From NCBI RefSeq assembly GCF_000143415.4, contig NW_003314314.1, positions 1,051,443 through 1,115,442 of the forward strand: a stretch of DNA of 64,000 nt, in the 5' to 3' direction. Shown here piece by piece: positions 1 to 11,382 of this stretch (positions are counted from its first letter, which is position 1; each line of letters begins with the position of its first letter). A program made the translations under genes and the position numbers. This DNA comes from Selaginella moellendorffii (taxonomy: Eukaryota > Streptophyta > Lycopodiopsida > Selaginellales > Selaginellaceae). The notes beneath the pieces are model-generated. The model was not told where the DNA came from. It made no database searches and was given only the letters and a program-made list of their open reading frames with translations.

Positions 1-610
1 GGCACTGGTAAGTCCTCGCTCACTTTTTCTTAGTTTCAAATCTGACTCGTTCTCTTTGCAACGCAGGTATGGATATGTCACTCCCAACGATGTTTCGGTG
101 CTCCTGGAGCAGCACATAGAGAGAGGCCAGATAGTTGACAAGCTGTGGAGGTGAGTGTTACTACGTTGTTGGTGTTGTTTGATCCTGGTTTTTACTCCTT
201 TTGGCAGGGGTCAAATGGGCCTCACCGAGGATCAACAGCGCCAGTCTCAAGTTTCGAGGCAAACCGCGGACGAGACAGTGTACGCCTGTCCCTGTGGCGT
301 GATAGGAGGCGTTTGCGGAGCCAAGCAACAGAAGCGTGCTGTCAACGCGAGAAGCGTCACTGTCGCGGCTAAAGCAAAAGGAGGAGGGGATGCTCAAGAC
401 AATGCGGAGGACGGACAAGCAACAAAGATGGCTCCCACAGAGGACGAGCCGCTGCAAAAGAAGAAGACGACGACCAAGAACAAGGCTCGGGGAAACGACG
501 GCGGATGGAAGACGAAGATCACGCAAGACAAGCTGGCGGCTGCCGTGCTCGTGCTGGTTGCTGCCATCACCACTGGAATGTGTTTCTACGCGGCCATCCC
601 AGCGTTTTAA
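1..610 (+). CDS. Sucrase/ferredoxin-like family protein, C-terminal part
   Basis: Only the last exons are inside the window. A splice donor follows base 8, an exon runs about 67-150, and the last exon starts near 209 after a pyrimidine-rich acceptor. The exon around 67-150 encodes YGYVTPNDVSVLLEQHI, and the next one opens with the run RGQMGLTEDQQ; both are typical of the end of the thioredoxin-fold domain in plant sucrase/ferredoxin-like proteins (the Apd1/AIM32 group). A cysteine motif CPCGVIGGVCG follows, then a charged, Lys/Thr-rich linker and a final hydrophobic helix of about 20 residues that looks like a tail anchor. Family members are thought to be redox or Fe-S related; the exact reaction is not known to me. 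The stop codon is 608-610. Family assignment is fairly sure, function is not. Confidence 0.75.
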
Positions 611-904
611 CGTAGCTCTTGAGTGTCTGTCACTCACGCTACTCTTTAACCATTACTCTTCTCAAAATTTCTTGGCAAAGATTTTCCTTTTCTATGTTCT
701 TCAAATGAAAGAAAGATGGGAGTTTGTTATGGAAGTCCAAACGACATGACAATCCGTAGACGTTTCGTACAAGCCAGCATGTTACATTTTTAATATATGA
801 GAGGAAAAAGCTACTAGGAAAGCTATTTACACACCCAGGAAATGGTACACAGCGCGCAATACGAGAGAGGAAAAAAAATAAAAATGGCGGCGGCTTCCAA
901 TGTC

Positions 905-2300
905 TCATCGCCACCACGAGCAGCACTTGGTAGACTTGGTTGTCGACTCGGTTGCGTTCCTTGCAGCGAGGCAAGGGCCAGCAGCTTCATGGTCGGGAGG
1001 AAGATTGTAGAAACGATACGGTTGCGACGCGCAGCAAAACTCGGTTACATTTCCACAACCTCCTTTGCTGAAGGGGTGCGCATCCTTCGGAAGGTTGCTG
1101 CAAAAACCCAGTCTTTGTGAGCTGCGTTACGAGGATTCCTGCTCACCGGAGGTATGGAATTCGTGTGCGACGTGTTTTCTCATACGTCGTTTGGTTTGTA
1201 AGCACCAGATAACTGCAAACAGAAGTTAGCGATCACTCTTTTTTTCTATCTTTACCTGTGGAAAACGAGCAGGGTGGCAAGAAATATAGAACAACAGAGG
1301 AGGCCCACGAACATCACCAGCAGCAGCAGATTCTGTGGCCTGTGGAGCGAAATAAGTGTGAATTGCAAACCAAACGCACGACAAGAGGGCACTTACCATG
1401 CCGAGCTCTTTTCCAAGTGGAAGGCAAGAAAGTAGAGGACTGTCGACCAGATGCACAAAAAGGTCTCCAGAAAAACATACCACCTGCGTGCTCCAGTCAG
1501 AATCTGGGACGCAATGAACACAAGGAGCCTGTGAAACGTACCAGAATCTGCGATGATTGTATTGTCCGATGCAAGTGTCCAGCCAGACGCAGTGATGATC
1601 AAATCTCAGCACGCATTTGTTACAATCGTGGCAGTGTTTTGTTCTTGGGGGCTGCAATGGAAGAAAACAAAGCAAAATGGGATTTTTATCAAGAATAGGT
1701 TAGAAGAACTTGGTTTCTTACCTGGACAACGCGACAGGTACTGCAGTGAGAACTGACAGTCGCAATCAATGAGGAAAGAATGTAAGCGAAGAGAAAACAA
1801 AAAGGAAAACTCACAATGGAGTGGAGCCGGCTACAGCTTTAATTCCCGCTTCGAACTCTGGATCGTTTTCCAGATCCTCCACGTAGCTTCCAATCACTGA
1901 AATCGTGACAAGAATCTCGCAAGGATTTTTTGCTTACCCCGGTGACGAACCAGCAACCCGGTAGTACTGGATGACAGTAACAACGATCAAGACGAGATAT
2001 AGCAACGCATACCTGAGAGTGAGAGTGTCAACGAATGAGCAGTGAAAGAGTGCACAAAAACAAAAAGGGATCTCGTTTTTGAGGCTTACCAAGTGTAGGA
2101 GAAGATCTGGTGTTGCAATTCCTCGTAGAGAAGGATGAGCAGCCCCACACCGAGGGTGTGAGCTAGAAACCAGCAAGTCTTACCCCCAAAACCTGGGAAA
2201 TGGAGTGGAATTGGAGTGAAGTGGAGTGGAGCGCGACTGAGAAGAGTGCTTACCTACCTGTGCTGCAGCTGCCACAAGCATCGCTGGTGAAGCACCGCAT
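905..2300 (-). CDS. DHHC-type protein S-acyltransferase (PAT10-like)
   Basis: Spliced minus-strand gene with at least eight short exons. It starts [11 protein letters not shown] at 2300. Transmembrane exons at about 2180-2100 and 2020-1940 are followed by the usual SPGYV motif after the second helix; the acceptor giving this motif is the one after GGAAG near 1882. The zinc-binding cysteine-rich domain begins with [10 protein letters not shown] and continues [14 protein letters not shown], then the catalytic FDHHCVW. Helices 3 and 4 follow ([10 protein letters not shown] and [10 protein letters not shown]), then the TYEKTRR element and a cysteine-rich tail ending KCCSWWR. Family members transfer palmitate to cysteines of membrane proteins at Golgi or tonoplast. 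The CRD form most resembles Arabidopsis PAT10 (recall, not checked). All catalytic residues are present and no frameshift is seen. Confidence 0.88.
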
Positions 2301-2425
2301 CGGGGCAGAGAGGAAAAGGGGAGAGCTTTCTCACTCTCGCATAAGCCCTAATTCGTTTTTGAGAATCTTTTTTGTATTAGACTTGAGTAAAGGGAAAGGA
2401 TCGGTTAGTTTGGTTGTAGGTCAAA
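2301..2425. promoter_or_regulatory. Divergent promoter shared by DHHC and glutaredoxin-like genes
   Basis: Only 125 bases separate the two divergent start codons (2300 minus, 2426 plus). Both promoters and both 5' leaders must fit here or extend into the opposite gene. The sequence is pyrimidine-rich on one side and contains an AT-rich stretch near 2350-2385. No convincing TATA box was found. Confidence 0.5.
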
Positions 2426-3088
2426 ATGAGATTGGTGCTGGGATTCGTGATCGCTGCGCTGGTAGTCGCGAGGATTGGAAGCGCGACGCCGAGGCATGGA
2501 TTGGATGAGAGCGCTGTGGATCGCGAGAAGGACAGGAGCGATCCGGAGCTGAATCGAGCGCTGGATGAGTTTATGGATCTGGTGGCGCAGCACAGGGTTG
2601 TCATCGTCGGGAAAAAGGATTGCACGTAAGCTTACATCACAAACGCAAGTTCTAGCAAGCTTAAAGGAATGAAAAGGCTCTGTTTCCTTGATCTGAGGAA
2701 GTGAGAACTTCCACTTAGGATGACGAATCGCGTGAAAGCGGCGATGTCGGAGCAAGGAGAGAAGCCGCATTTCATTGACATCGACCACACGAAATCAGGT
2801 AGCTCCTCTGTTCTCTTTTCTTTCTTTCGTTCATCTCTTTGCTTTTGCTTTCCAGACGAAGCATGGATGATACAAAAAGCTCTCCGGAGGTGGCTCGGCT
2901 ACTGGATCACTCCACAGGTGTTTGTCAATGGAATGCACTACGGAGGAGCGGAGTGTGAGTTCTTTCTCTAGTTCCAAGCTTGCATTCTGTTTCCTAAGTT
3001 TGCTGCTACTCTTTTCCCAGTGTTGCTTGACAACCATAAGACCGGACTCTTGGCGGACCACTTGAAGGAAATGAAGACCGAGCTTTGA
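2426..3088 (+). CDS. Secreted glutaredoxin-like protein with degenerate active site
   Basis: Four exons (2426-2627, about 2720-2798, 2856-2954, 3021-3088). An N-terminal hydrophobic signal peptide (about residues 1-20) is followed by a charged stretch and a glutaredoxin fold: strand VVIVGKKDC, helix with NRVKAAM, strand HFIDID, then the cis-proline segment TPQVFVNG and the GG turn (HYGGAE) used by glutaredoxins to bind glutathione. The active-site position reads C-T-M-T rather than C-P-Y-C, so the second cysteine and the proline are both missing. The first Cys is retained. A monothiol or non-redox role in the secretory pathway is possible. It ends in a basic helix, LKEMKTEL. Splice junctions keep frame throughout, so the gene looks functional although atypical. 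Confidence 0.75.
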
Positions 3089-3200
3089 GCTACAGGGACT
3101 TTGTTTTGTCTGATCTATCCATCCAAGAGCATATTTGCGATTTGGCTCTTTGTTTGCGTGAGTTCTTTTTGTGTTGGCAAAGTGCTTTCCTCTTGCAGCT

Positions 3201-3719
3201 ATGGAGGTGTGCCGGGCTGAAGTTGAGCTCGACGTTTCAGCGTGGGAGGCGTGGCAAACGTTCAAGGATGCCAAATCGCTGGCGGGCATCATTCCTGGTG
3301 TGATCCAGAGCGTGGAGTATCTGGTGGGAGGCGGCGAAGCTGGTACCATCAGGCTTGTTGGCCTCAGTACGTAGCAACTCTCAAGTTTGATGATCCACGC
3401 TTAATGGCTTGCTGGATTTGCAGAGCAAGATGGAAGCTCCAAGGTGGTGTTTGCGAAAGAGAGACTGAAACTGGTCGATGATGCTTCCATGACGATTCGA
3501 TACACTATGCTGGAAAACTGTGACTTTAGTCACTTGTACAGTCACTACGTTGGTACGCTGCGTTTCCATCCGATTCAAAGCGAGCCAAGCAAGAGTGTGG
3601 TCGTTTGGGAGATTGAGTGTGTGCCACTCGGCTCCGCTCCTCCTCTCCGCCCCGCAGCCTACGTAAGAATCTGGAAAGAGATTGAGAAACACTTGGTCGA
3701 GAAAAGACTCATCAAGTAA
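3201..3719 (+). CDS. Bet v 1 / SRPBCC-fold protein (MLP/PR-10-like)
   Basis: Two exons, about 3201-3368 and 3422-3719, joined in frame (GLK-QDGSS). The protein of about 155 residues starts MEVCRAEVELDVSAWEAW, has a P-G-V-I-Q-S-V-E-Y turn and GEAGTIRLV, then long strands and a C-terminal amphipathic helix ending EKHLVEKRLIK. This is the helix-grip layout of plant Bet v 1/major-latex-like proteins, which bind small hydrophobic ligands such as hormones or lipids. The start follows a TCTTGCAG acceptor-like sequence, so a 5' leader intron is likely. It lies 112 bases after the glutaredoxin-like stop on the same strand and is convergent with the myosin gene. Ligand cannot be told from sequence. Confidence 0.75.
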
Positions 3720-4001
3720 AAGTCCATCACAAACTACAAAAGTGCATCTCCTTGTATTTTTTACAGTCCTTTCAATACAACACCATCAAGAATATGAAAA
3801 GATGAATGTACAATGTTCCGCTTCTCTTTGCCTTTTTTTTTTTTTGGTTTTGATTTTCTTTTTTCAACTTTTTTGCTTTTACCTGTGTATAAAGAATCAA
3901 TCCGAATGAAAAAGAATAGTGTTGAGAGGAACCTGGCTTGAGCTGAAATCGAAGCTTCAAGCATGCTTTTGTTGCTGGCCTTCGAAGACGAGCTGTGTTG
4001 C

Positions 4002-7000
4002 TCATTCCGACTGAGGCTGCAAAAAATGGAATGCATTGCTCTCTCTCAAAAGCGGTGGCAGATCGATGTCGTTGAGGTCCATCTCCTTCATCGACTTGGA
4101 TATGTCGTCAACCGAAAATGGAATGCTGAAGCAAACGAAGAAGAAACATTCATCAGAATTTTATATGCCTCAGACAGAATTCGCATGCTCGCCTTGAATC
4201 ATCGTCCAGCAAAAAGGAGTTGCTCACAGCATTGTTGGAGTCTTCAGTCATAAGAACTCTCATATTTGCAATAACCTGCGACCAGCACCCATGCGTGTTA
4301 CAAGGGAAACAATAACAATACCCACGCACCTCTGGAGAAACGCTGTGGGTGCCATATTTATCATCCCAGTACATGGTGCTGATACGATACAGTTGCTGGA
4401 TGCTTAATACCTGCACATCAGCGATAATATTTCACGATCCTACACATTGTATGTCTTTATGTTACCGGACAGAGGTCATGTGTAATCTCGTCGAGTGACT
4501 TTTTGGGCTTTTGATGAATGACCTGGTAAATTTTGTCTTAGAAAAAGTTCTGTGAGCTTGTAAGTAGCTTACCAAGAAACCAACCGCTTGGCGGATGTAT
4601 TTTAATTCGTCCCAAGATGCACCAGCGTACTGCACAGAAAGGTCCGTATTACACACCCAAAACGAATCCCGTAAAACGTCCTCACCTCTTCGGTGGCTTC
4701 ATAAACCCAGTGTTCCAGCTCTGCCAAACCAGCTTTGACATACTCTCCATTTGAAAACGAACAGCATTCCCGCCTCAAAAGAAGACTGGAAGTACAAAAC
4801 GTCAACACACAACCTTAGTGTGAAGCTAGCAGATTACCTGTTGAAGAGCTGAACATTAATGAACGAGAATATTTGCGTGAACAGCTTTCGAACAAGAAAC
4901 GGTGGAGCCTGAAAGAAGAAAATTAGAAACTAAACGATAAATTGCCCCTTTCTCACATGATTCGCTCTCAGCGTGTTGAGCAGACCGGTCAAACTCTTGA
5001 TTATACTGTGCCAGTGACTCAACATTTGTTGCGCTGCCAAGGCCATATTTGGAGACCTTCCCGCTTTGCCTAAAGAACGCGCAGTTCTTGGGGTCTGCAA
5101 TAGAACTTTAGCACAAATCTATCTGGAAAGGTAGTAAAACCACCTGAATGCAAAGTGCGAGCAATGACGTTATTTCCTTTTTCAGGTTGTCACGCAGTAT
5201 TCCGTAGATCTTTTCAACGTAAGCCGTAAGCTGCTGCTTGAACAGCAAAGCGGGGTACTTGGCTTCCACTTGTCGAGACGCATCTAGCCCCCCATTGCCA
5301 AATGATCCTGGAGATGATTTAATAAAACCCTGAAACAAAAAGTTGTCAATAAGCGGTTCAAGTCGAGAGGTATTGTAACCTGAGTCATCCTCCCAAACAG
5401 TGTAACAGATGGTGCACGTCTTCTTTGAGGACCAGAACCACTGGCCTTGAGTGTGCGTTGCAGTAGGAACAACAATGTAGACGTGTTAGACAGCCAGTAC
5501 GCCAACACGTCATTGTTTTCTTGGCTCTGCAGTACCGTTGTCGAAAACATAAAGATCAGGCCACTCAACAACAGAAACGTACTTCAATTGCAGCTCCAAC
5601 AGTTTGAATGATCCGGTCAAAGACATTAGTCCTTTCGGCTTCAAATGACCGCCAATGTAGGAGAGACTTGTAAATTACAACGGCCGCAACAGGTCGATTT
5701 TGGCTGAAACCGACATCCTTCATCACACATTGCAGCAGAATGTCCTGGTTTTCCTGTGAGAGTAACAGCCAGTTGATCAATAATATTGGTAACAAAGCTG
5801 ACCTGCTGCCTGTCCGTGAGTTGCTTCTGGCGTTTTTGCTCGGTCTCGGTATTTTCCTTTTCAGCTTGTATGGCGACAGGGGTTTCCTGCTTGTTTTGTA
5901 AAAAGTATATGACACACGTAATTGAGGCCGAGAATTTCAAGACTTACCGGCATGATTTTGTTATCACCATTTGCAAGGTGCCCGTTTTCCGGAGTCCTCT
6001 GCACGTGATTCGCAGCTATAAAGTGATCAAAACCTTTGGAGGCATACCTGGAACACTGGTGTTTTGAACCGGTTGCTGAGAGTCCGTTGTGGTGACATAA
6101 CAAGCGCTTGCTGCCTCAGAACTTGATTCTCGGACTCCAGGTTAGCCAGTTTCTCCTCCGACCTATAAACACAAACATAGAAGCTTGCTCCGCAAAATGT
6201 TCTAACTAACCTGTGCTGTAGGTCCTGTAATTGCTCAACTTTGGACAATGCATCAGTAAGTTTCCTGAGGTTCTCTTCAGCTTCTCTCTTGGTCGATACT
6301 AAGTTGTTGTTGAGCTCAGTAGTCCGCTTCTCAAAAGATTCAACCAAGGCCTACGGAATCGGATCAACGTCAGTGTGGTTCGTCCCAGCGGAGAACAAAC
6401 AACGAACCTTCAGTTTTTCATTTTCGCTGGCGAGTTGGTCCACTTTGGAGTCGGGCACTTCTGAAGCAACAGACTGCCGGGCTGCGTTCACTGCGTCACC
6501 TATAGCTTTCTTGTTCTGTGTTCTCTCCTTCACTAACGAGGCATTTAGCATATCCATCTGACTTTCCAAGTTCTGTATTGCCGCCTGTAGCTTTGCAATA
6601 TCCTGATTCTTTGATTCTTCAGAGTCAACCTGCTCAGATTTATCAGTTCAGTTTACCAAACTACAACAAAAACCGATTATTTACCCGCAAACGTTTTTCC
6701 AGCTGGAGACGCCAAGTCAACTCCTCACAACGTTTCTCTAGCTTCGTTTTAGCCTCTTGTAAAGCACCTGTTTCCTTTGCCGCCTGAAAAAAAATGTCAA
6801 ATATTTCATCCTGATGCGGCTAGTAGTTCCCTACCATCTTAAGCTTCTTGAGTTCTTTGCGGGCAACACGTCCTCGCCAAGCGCATTGCGTTGTAAGAGC
6901 CGCTTTCCGAAGATTCCTGTAATATCTTTTTGCTGTAAAGCCTCGCCACCGGGACTTCAGCATAGTTTAACAGTGAGAAATCAGTATAAGGCTAAAACGC

Positions 7001-10000
7001 GAACTACAAATACCTGAATGACTGTCGCAGCCTTTGTTTGCCTTTTGAAACGATACTCCTTACGAGCAACCATCCCACGGACGCCGGACTGTACAAATAT
7101 TGCTGCCTTACGAGTCCTCTGGAATTCCTTTTGATGGTGCCACCTTCGAACATGTTTCTGTATGCAAATAGCTGCAGCCTCCCGTCGCATGCTTTCGTAT
7201 AGCTTTCTCGCACATCTTCCTGTAAAAATGCCAACAACAATACAATGACAGAAAGAACAAATCGTTATGTGTTACCTCTCCAGTGAGCTTGAACACAGAC
7301 GGCAGCCTTACGGATTGCCAAGAACTCCTTACGCGCAAGGTATGTACGGACTTGCCTCTGTATCACTCTTGCTGCATTGCCTAGCAGTTCCGCCCTCCGA
7401 GCATCCAACTCTGCCATTTGGCCCGCACGAAGAAAAACTTTGGTTTTACCAATCTGATATTTAGTCAGATTCAGCTTTTGAAGCAGCTTCTCAGTTGCCG
7501 CCCTTTCGTCGTACCTACAAACACAAACGAATCTTCAATGCAGCTTAGAAAGAGAACAATAAACATACCGGCCATCTAGGAATTCCGGTGCAAGTAAGCT
7601 GAAACGATCCAAAAATTCGTCAAACAGGCGTCTAGTTGGATAGCCAGCGCAGCTTATCCGCACAGCCTCGAGAACTCCCTGTATTTACCGGACAGAAGTT
7701 AGAATAAAAACGTGGAGAACCCGAAGTAACATACACCACATCGAAGCTGTTGTAAGACGTTGGGGTTCTCAAAACGCCCGGGCTTGTTGAACATGTTTGG
7801 TTTAACGCACCGTATATAATGTGGTTGTGTAGAGCTCAATGTCTCCATTAGAAATCCCAGTTGTTGCTGCAACGTCAAAAAGGAAAAAAAAAAAATTAGA
7901 TAAACAGTCACAAGAAAATAAGAGCTTACCTTGAAGCTAGTTCCTATGGAGGAAAATTTATAGGAAGATTTCATAAAGTCGTCTGAGGACAGCGGAAACA
8001 GTCCCGCAACAAAAGAACATTTCGACGATCCTAGCAATGCTTGGTGTTCAGCCACAACATAGTCTTTATTTTTATCAAGGAAAAGGTCTGTTTGGTAAGT
8101 GACCTGCCAGGAACAGTAAAAAACGAGTAAACCACAGCAATGGTGCATTACCTCTCCAGCGTAATGTGCAACTGTAAAATCAGTTCGAGAAAGTTTTGGC
8201 TTGCTGAACCTCTTATGTGCTTTGAAAGTTTGGAACAGTTTTGTAGCAAACGTTTCATGGGTTGATTTTGGGAACATGCTGCACAAGACGATATAGTCAC
8301 ACGCAATCCGAGAAAACCCTGGCCTTACCAAGCTTCGTCGAGAAGAGCAATGATACCCAGTGGTTTCTGAAAAGTTTGCATGTCATATCAGAAGCATGGA
8401 CAAACTCAATGACCTTACTTTTTCAATAAGGTCCAGAACATCTTGATTGTCAACAAAATCTATATAGCTCCAGTCTATTGCTTCCTTAGTGTATTCTTCT
8501 TGCTCCATTTTGAACACATGCTGCAGTCAAAACAAACAATTAGCAGCTGTCTCAACTTCATAACGGCGTTAGTTCACCTGATTAAAATGCTGCTGTAATT
8601 TTTCATTAGCAAGATTGATGCAGAATTGTTCAAAGCTGGTATGATGAGTTAAGTTAAAATGCTAATCTAATGCATTCAATAAGAAGAGCACCTGTTTGTT
8701 TTGAAACTTTCAAACCCATATATATCAAGCACTCCAATCAGCGTCTTGGATTTGGAATCCTGGCCAATTGATTTGTTGACCTTCTCTACAAGCCTGCAGC
8801 AAATGCAAACATGTTAGCGTTAAGAAAATGCTACACGGGCGAGGAGATAATAGACCAATCAAATAGCCGTGCGTAGATAGTTTTTGCAAGAGTGTCACGG
8901 TTGACTGTTGCTGCCATGGGGTCGAGGGTTTTGGTAATAGTTTCGTCCCGCGTTACTATAACACGCGTACATAATGAATCTCCAAGACCCTTTACGTCGC
9001 ACCTGAAAATGTCCAAACTTAAATACTCACTATTGGATGGCAATACAGACCTGAGTAGCTCCGCCGCAGCTTCAAGATGAAACTTCGACTTGTCATCCTT
9101 GAGCTTGGAAGAGTCTGATTCCTTTCCGTGAACAAATTCAACGTTTCCTAAGTGCAGGATGGACGCTACGACTCGGAAGATGGCTTCCTGAAACAACACC
9201 AATAAGAGAGTGCTCGATCCAAACCAGCCATTCGAACCTGTTCGACAGGACTTATGCCAACAACATCCATAGCTCTCCTTGTTTTGGCGTAATCTCTGCT
9301 ATTGCTGACCCCATTTAGATCATAACAGTTGCTTTGATTCAAGTAGTGGAAGGTTGTCGGATCGCCAAGTTTATACTTCTCAACATCCTGTAGAAAAGAT
9401 TTTGTCAACAAACGCCACTGTCATCAACAAAAAACGATAGTTTCAACCTCAGGTGACGCACAAAGCTGATAAAAACAGTGGTAATTCCTTTCAGGATCAG
9501 CAATCTGAACAACCCGGGATCTCTCCAGCAAGTATGTCCGGACAGCTGCTCCAGAGATTCTCCCGCTCTGGTCAAATTGAATCTCGACAAACTTGCCAAA
9601 TCGACTACGAACATGAGCGAAGTTAGTATTTGTCGATTATTGACATGGGGTGCCTACCTTGAATTGTCATTCCTAACAGTCTTGGCATTACCAAAAGCTT
9701 CGAGAAGCGGATTGGACTGTCGACGGTTAACAAAAGCATGAGAAAGTCGACACCACCAGCTAAAACAATTACCTCCAAAACTTGTTGCTCGACTGTTCTG
9801 CCATCCGTTGCAGCACGGCCACCCATGTAAGCAAGATACTGCATGATAAGCTTTGTCGTCTCTGTCTTCCCAGCCCCACTTTCTCCGCTTACGAGAATCG
9901 CCTGGCTCTTGTTCTCATTCAGCATGGCTCTAAAGTTTATGGGACTTGGCACGGAAGCATCATTAGAGTAGGGAAAAGGTACCTGAACGCCGAGTCAGCC

Positions 10001-10764
10001 ACCGCAAAGACATGCGGACTTAGCTCCCCAAGAGGGGCACCCTTGTACTGCTCCATCATGTGAACATCGTAGAGATGCGGGAGCTTGGCAAATGGATTCA
10101 CAGCAATGAGAATGTTTCCTGTGTACGTCTGCAGAAGCACAAAGATTTGTTACAGCTGTCTCTAAGACACAATGCTTTTGCATAACTCACGTAGATTTCG
10201 TCAAGCTCGTATCTGCTGGAAAGATTGTAAAGAACCCCAGGCTCGTGCAGGTATGCCAGCTTTGTCATGTCGTCCACTCCTCCAGGCTTTGTATCGGTAT
10301 CTTTGGGGTGTGCATGGCCGACGTCTACCGAGACCTGCAAACAGCGAGAGTGATCGGAAAGTTTGTTTCTTTTCTCCCTCCGTTTTGTAAAATCTTTCTC
10401 GCCTCACCGTGGTTCCAGAGCTCGTTCGAGCTGTGATCGTATTGCCGGAGATCCGCACCACTTCCGCGTCCACCCAAGCGAGCCGATCATCCTCGACCCA
10501 TACTTGAGAGCCAACAGTGATGTTGGCAGCAGCCTGAAAAACAAACACACAGGATATTCACATGCACATTGCGGAGGAGTGACCTAGAGAGACACCAAAG
10601 GAGCCAAGACAATGTCAACAATGCCATTGCCAATGCTAATCCAAGCACGCAACCAGCTCGAAATTTTCCCAGTCGTGGATCTGCTACAGCTTCCACCCCT
10701 CGAAATCAATCAATCCGACAAGCAGGAAGCGATGGAATCCAATCAATCGCAGCAAACGTACCAT
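4002..10764 (-). CDS. Class XI myosin heavy chain
   Basis: Large minus-strand gene with more than 30 short introns, encoding roughly 1500 residues. Order from the start: an exon containing only the ATG (10762-10764, donor GTACG), then an SH3-like N-domain beginning [15 protein letters not shown]; the P-loop [12 protein letters not shown] near 9860-9895; motor segments such as DVLDLIEK-type exons near 8430-8500, the SH1-helix/converter exons near 7600-7780, IQ motifs near 6980-7440 ([18 protein letters not shown]), coiled coil 5970-6950, and a DIL/globular tail 4080-5580. The end reads [11 protein letters not shown] and stops at 4002-4004. Class XI myosins drive cytoplasmic streaming and organelle and vesicle transport along actin. 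No frameshift was seen in the parts I read. Confidence 0.93.
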
Positions 10765-11382
10765 TGCCGCAACAGCCTTAGCGAGCGACGCCTTGTTCTA
10801 GATCGATCGCTGCGCGGCGCATTCCCTCCGAATTGGCGACAGCATGCGCAGCACGCAGATCTGATCGCGGCCCGGCGCCTCGGCCCCCAAATCTTCCCTT
10901 CCCCCAAGCTCGCTAGGGCTCTTGCTCGCGAGAAGAGAGTTACTGCTATGCTATTTTACTCGGTCACTGGCAGGGAAACGAGGGCTTTGCTTTGGGGGGC
11001 TTTTCGGCCTTTTGAATAAAGGAAGAAAAACAAAAACGAGGGCTTCTTCTTTTCTCCCTTTGGAAGATTTTGGCCCTCTTTCTTTCCCTCTTTCTTTCTC
11101 GGCAGCGCAGCGATCGCCACCGGCGGAATGGAATGGATCATCCGCGGAAGACCGCTTGAATCGATTTCTTGGATTGTAACGCGCGCATCACTGTTGCTGT
11201 AGCTCCCCCATCGGTCTCTTCATTACTTACGCCACTAACAACAAGATCTAGGAGGCATCGTACAGCTACTTAGCGGCGTGGTGTGTGGCCTTGCGAGTCC
11301 CTTTCATCCAGAGGTAGGCGATCCATCCAGTCGGGGCTAGCGGCTTCTTGTGGCCTGGCTGGGCGTGTAGTTAATTTGGTAG
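10765..11382. other. Divergent intergenic region, myosin XI / NhaD antiporter
   Basis: No gene is seen. The stretch holds both promoters and leaders. It contains a CT-rich run near 11050-11105 and GATC-rich segments near 10800-10880. The myosin leader lies at its left end. Confidence 0.5.

Noticed and set aside
842-1120. 92-codon plus-strand frame
   Set aside because: It overlaps the last two exons of the DHHC gene on the other strand and has no independent support.
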